NCBI RefSeq assembly: GCF_000159955.1
Contig: NZ_GG695972.1
Coordinates: 1-9,642, forward strand
DNA length: 9,642 bases
Direction of reading: 5' to 3'
Source of the DNA: Paenibacillus sp. oral taxon 786 str. D14
GTDB lineage: Bacteria > Bacillota > Bacilli > Paenibacillales > Paenibacillaceae
Shown here: positions 6,239 through 9,642 of the stretch, piece after piece
Numbering within the stretch: position 1 is the stretch's first letter
Layout of the letters: each line of letters opens with the position of its first letter
Translations under genes and position numbers: made by a program
Notes under the pieces: generated by a model
What the model saw: the letters and a program-made list of their open reading frames with translations, nothing else
What the model was told of the DNA's origin: nothing
Databases searched by the model: none

Positions 6239-6273
6239 GTCAAGGTAAACACGCAACATACCTGTCCAATAAT
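6239..6273 (+). other. Spacer 9, homologue of spacer 1
   Basis: This 35-nt spacer covers the same target window as spacer 1 but from a diverged allele. The differences fall at spacer positions 1, 4, 7, 13, 15, 16 and 18, so three are in the PAM-proximal seed region. Confidence 0.9.
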
Positions 6274-6705
6274 GTCGCACTCCTTGTGAGTGCGTGGATT
6301 GAAATTGGCCGGTGTACATGTGAGCGATGTGCTCCTTGTGTCGCACTCCTTGTGAGTGCGTGGATTGAAATTCGCTCACCGTTGCAGGGCAAGCTTTTAC
6401 CGCCTTTCGTCGCACTCCTTGTGAGTGCGTGGATTGAAATTATGTTAAAACGCTCTGCTTTGGTCTGTGCCATGGTCGCACTCCTTGTGAGTGCGTGGAT
6501 TGAAATATTGACTGCTCATATCGCTTTTGATGCTTACCCCGTCGCACTCCTTGTGAGTGCGTGGATTGAAATGCGTCAGGCCACCTGCTTTTATTGCTGT
6601 CAGTACCGTCGCACTCCTTGTGAGTGCGTGGATTGAAATTCTTATTTGGCGATCTACCATTTTTATGAATTGAGTCGCACTCCTTGTGAGTGCGTGGATT
6701 GAAAT

Positions 6706-6738
6706 ACTACGCACGTTATGAATGCTGATGTAGCTCTT
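6706..6738 (+). repeat. Spacer 16, exact duplicate of spacer 5
   Basis: This is the older copy of the duplicated 33-nt spacer, ten spacers further from the leader. Confidence 0.95.
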
Positions 6739-6770
6739 GTCGCACTCCTTGTGAGTGCGTGGATTGAAAT

Positions 6771-6805
6771 CACGTTGATCTAACTCTACGATCATCCACT
6801 TAGGC
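6771..6805 (+). other. Spacer 17, overlaps spacer 2 on the target
   Basis: The target base triplet just 5' of this protospacer can be read from spacer 2 as CTC. That fits the YYC-type PAM described for type I-C (TTC preferred). Confidence 0.75.
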
Positions 6806-7439
6806 GTCGCACTCCTTGTGAGTGCGTGGATTGAAATAGCGCTACTTTAAGCACCACGATAAAGACGACAAACGTCGCACTCCTTGTGAGTGCGTGGATT
6901 GAAATCCCTATGTCCTGGACTATGACAGGGAGATGCAAGAGTCGCACTCCTTGTGAGTGCGTGGATTGAAATATCGTGTCATAGGCACGAGCAGTAAAAT
7001 AATTTAAAGTCGCACTCCTTGTGAGTGCGTGGATTGAAATCAGAATTACGGCGCCGCCTGGCCGACCTTGATCGGGTCGCACTCCTTGTGAGTGCGTGGA
7101 TTGAAATGTGGAAAGAGCACCGAGCCGAACTGAAAGCAAAGTCGCACTCCTTGTGAGTGCGTGGATTGAAATGTCACAGCATGAGCGACAGCACCGTTCG
7201 GCGGCGGTCGCACTCCTTGTGAGTGCGTGGATTGAAATCGCTCGAACATTGGAACACGCGTACCGCGCACGCGTCGCACTCCTTGTGAGTGCGTGGATTG
7301 AAATTTTGGAGATAAATATAAACTTTGCAAAGAATACCAAAGTCGCACTCCTTGTGAGTGCGTGGATTGAAATATGCGTCAGGACAAGACAGTAGTAGGA
7401 TACTCGGGTCGCACTCCTTGTGAGTGCGTGGATTGAAAT

Positions 7440-7475
7440 CGTCAGGCCGGACGTACCGTAACGGCTCTCGCTCGC
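7440..7475 (+). other. Spacer 27, overlaps spacer 41
   Basis: The first 12 bases, CGTCAGGCCGGA, are the exact last 12 of spacer 41 (8374-8409). Joined, they make 60 nt with an open frame on the + strand (RDYTSALQRQAG followed by RTVTALAR). Confidence 0.6.
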
Positions 7476-8373
7476 GTCGCACTCCTTGTGAGTGCGTGGA
7501 TTGAAATTCCTCAAAATCCCTCATCAACGAAACCATCTCTGGTCGCACTCCTTGTGAGTGCGTGGATTGAAATCGTAGCTCCTAAAAGATAATCCAGAAA
7601 GGGACAAAGTCGCACTCCTTGTGAGTGCGTGGATTGAAATAGCCGTGATCCCAGCGGTTAAACAGTGGATCGGGAGTCGCACTCCTTGTGAGTGCGTGGA
7701 TTGAAATGATTGCTTGTACATAATCTTTGCTCTTAAACATCGTCGCACTCCTTGTGAGTGCGTGGATTGAAATGGCAGTTTGTTGGATGGAGATATAATC
7801 GTCGTCGGACCAGGTCGCACTCCTTGTGAGTGCGTGGATTGAAATATTGACGGTGTGCCCGTGAAACAATCCGAGTACCGTCGCACTCCTTGTGAGTGCG
7901 TGGATTGAAATAGGACGAAACTGCTCGGCTCAAAGAATCCGCTCAGTCGCACTCCTTGTGAGTGCGTGGATTGAAATTTGAGTATAACGAAGCTCCAGCA
8001 CTAGTGTTTGGTCGCACTCCTTGTGAGTGCGTGGATTGAAATTTGGCGACATACGCAGCGGCGATCTGGTCGAAGGGTCGCACTCCTTGTGAGTGCGTGG
8101 ATTGAAATATCGACATCCACGTAATAAGCGCCATCTTACGGTGGTCGCACTCCTTGTGAGTGCGTGGATTGAAATATCTTTCAAAACCAAGCACAACGCG
8201 ACGAATACGTCGCACTCCTTGTGAGTGCGTGGATTGAAATGTCTAAGTGGAGCGAGTGGAACCAACACAACAAGTCGCACTCCTTGTGAGTGCGTGGATT
8301 GAAATTGACGGCTGGATGCTTAGCCACCGCCGCGCGTAATCGTCGCACTCCTTGTGAGTGCGTGGATTGAAAT

Positions 8374-8409
8374 CGCGATTATACGTCGGCGTTGCAACGT
8401 CAGGCCGGA
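8374..8409 (+). other. Spacer 41, overlaps spacer 27
   Basis: This 36-nt spacer's 3' end coincides with the 5' end of spacer 27. The triplet it implies 5' of the spacer 27 protospacer is CAA, which does not fit the usual I-C PAM, so the link is less sure than for spacers 2 and 17. Confidence 0.6.
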
Positions 8410-9611
8410 GTCGCACTCCTTGTGAGTGCGTGGATTGAAATTGAACCGAAACAACAAGGTGATCCCAGAAGAGGAGTCGCACTCCTTGTGAGTGCGTGGA
8501 TTGAAATACCTCTTCCTCCTGGATTAGCCCCTGTGACGCTAGTCGCACTCCTTGTGAGTGCGTGGATTGAAATTCCAGGCTCCGGCTTCCGGATAAACCC
8601 GTACCGTGTCGCACTCCTTGTGAGTGCGTGGATTGAAATGGCTAAGGCCATCGCTTCGCTGGAGGATAACTGCCGTCGCACTCCTTGTGAGTGCGTGGAT
8701 TGAAATTCACGTTGTTCGTCCAAACGAGTGAAAAGAGTTGTCGCACTCCTTGTGAGTGCGTGGATTGAAATATTTGTACATCAACAGTCCTGGAGGGTCG
8801 GTATTCGTCGCACTCCTTGTGAGTGCGTGGATTGAAATATAATGCATTATCTCCTTTCGCACTGCCTCCCGTGTCGCACTCCTTGTGAGTGCGTGGATTG
8901 AAATAGCGGTATTAAATACAGCACCACGCGGGAGGACGTCGCACTCCTTGTGAGTGCGTGGATTGAAATGCCATGATCCGCACACTAGATAAAGAAGATG
9001 ACGTCGCACTCCTTGTGAGTGCGTGGATTGAAATTCAGAACCGCTAAAGAAGATGGGTTGCCGCAGGATTACGTCGCACTCCTTGTGAGTGCGTGGATTG
9101 AAATTGCATCCTTCGGCTGGTCGCAATATCGCTGGCAGCATGGTCGCACTCCTTGTGAGTGCGTGGATTGAAATATTTTCCCATTCGGCGATTCTGGAGA
9201 TTTCTTCCGGGTCGCACTCCTTGTGAGTGCGTGGATTGAAATCCAACAGCTAACGGACGTGATGCAGAAGGTATTTACGTCGCACTCCTTGTGAGTGCGT
9301 GGATTGAAATGATAAGGACGCGGTGATCATTAACCAAGGAGATGTCGCACTCCTTGTGAGTGCGTGGATTGAAATTCACCAAACTTGGTCCATACCAGTT
9401 CAGGAATCGTCGCACTCCTTGTGAGTGCGTGGATTGAAATCAAGGGCGCTGGACCCGGCTCGGTACGGCGATCGGCGTCGCACTCCTTGTGAGTGCGTGG
9501 ATTGAAATTCCCAAGGGAGATGCCTATTGAAGCAACGCCTCAAAGTCGCACTCCTTGTGAGTGCGTGGATTGAAATGCCACTTTCTCGCGGTCCTGATCC
9601 ATCTGGAGATC

Positions 9612-9642
9612 GTCGCACTCCTTGTGAGTGCGTGTATTGAAA
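9612..9642 (+). repeat. Terminal degenerate repeat (31 of 32 bases visible)
   Basis: Repeat base 24 is T instead of G (position 9635). It is the only variant repeat seen. Decay of the leader-distal repeat is common, so the array probably ends here, though the window edge hides what follows. Confidence 0.8.

Larger units (their letters stand above)
5677..9642 (+). CRISPR. Type I-C CRISPR array, 60 repeats and 59 spacers
   Basis: The repeat is 32 nt. CGCACTC (repeat bases 3-9) pairs with GAGTGCG (15-21) around CTTGT, followed by the tail TGGATTGAAAT. Cutting after base 21 would leave this 11-nt tail as the crRNA 5' handle, as known for I-C. Repeats 1-59 are identical by eye. Repeat starts: 5677, 5744, 5810, 5877, 5942, 6007, 6075, 6141, 6207, 6274, 6340, 6409, 6475, 6541, 6608, 6674, 6739, 6806, 6874, 6941, 7009, 7076, 7141, 7207, 7273, 7342, 7408, 7476, 7542, 7609, 7676, 7742, 7814, 7880, 7946, 8011, 8077, 8144, 8209, 8274, 8342, 8410, 8476, 8542, 8608, 8675, 8740, 8807, 8873, 8938, 9003, 9073, 9143, 9211, 9279, 9344, 9409, 9477, 9545, 9612. 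Spacers average 34.7 nt (33-38, one of 40). The + strand is the crRNA sense. No real gene lies in this stretch. Confidence 0.99.

Noticed and set aside
6306..6340. Spacer 10 ends in CTCCTTGT, like the inside of the repeat
   Set aside because: Eight bases are too few to claim slippage or a partial repeat, and the rest of the spacer is unrelated to the repeat.
8970..9072. Adjacent spacers 50 and 51 share TAAAGAAGATG
   Set aside because: An 11-base, low-complexity word in the middle of both spacers is within chance for 59 spacers, and the flanking bases do not agree.
6906..9544. Spacers 19 and 58 share AGGGAGATGC
   Set aside because: About one shared 10-mer is expected by chance among so many spacers. 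There is no end overlap and no agreement beyond it.
5805..9618. Many open frames across 5805-9618 on both strands, up to 240 codons (for example 6792-7514 on -), with motifs such as ISIHALTRSAT, FQSTHSQGVR, FNPRTHKECD and VALLVSAWIEI
   Set aside because: They are translations of the CRISPR repeat in different frames, interrupted by unrelated spacer residues. No RBS pattern or protein family supports them.

Overview
The window holds a type I-C CRISPR-Cas locus, read entirely on the + strand. Codon usage, very strong Shine-Dalgarno sites and the type I-C repeat point to a Gram-positive Bacillota, most like the Bacillales (Paenibacillus/Brevibacillus/Bacillus relatives). The species cannot be told from the sequence alone.

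Layout: 1-84 is a non-coding 5' region with a -10-like box and two hairpins, the second of which masks the ribosome binding site of the first gene. Then follow cas5c (85-798), cas8c (800-2680), cas7c (2677-3528), cas4 (3518-4177), cas1 (4174-5205) and cas2 (5216-5506). They are packed with overlaps or gaps of at most 10 bases, so they look like one translationally coupled operon. A further product, the small subunit Cas11c, appears to be made from an internal GTG start inside cas8c (2315-2680). The helicase-nuclease cas3, normally first in I-C operons, is not here; it would lie upstream of base 1.

5507-5676 is the CRISPR leader. It has repeated GGTTCGCAC motifs and a 9-bp inverted repeat four bases from the first repeat. 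5677-9642 is a CRISPR array of 60 repeats (32 nt) and 59 spacers (33-40 nt). The first 59 repeats are identical; the last carries one substitution and is cut by the window edge one base before its end.

How the parts work together, from family knowledge: Cas5c cuts the array transcript at the repeat hairpin and stays with the crRNA. Cas7c, Cas8c and Cas11c complete the Cascade surveillance complex, which recruits Cas3 to destroy DNA. Cas1, Cas2 and Cas4 trim and insert new spacers at the leader end.

The system type is well known. The less ordinary content is: (a) the internal Cas11c start with its own strong Shine-Dalgarno; (b) the SD-masking GNRA hairpin in front of cas5c; (c) structure in the leader; (d) the spacer record. 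In that record one spacer occurs twice, and one pair (1 and 9) targets the same 11-codon stretch with seven differences, all synonymous. Another pair (2 and 17) overlaps end to end with a single synonymous difference, and a third (27 and 41) shares an exact 12-nt end overlap. Together these suggest repeated encounters with diverging versions of the same invaders.
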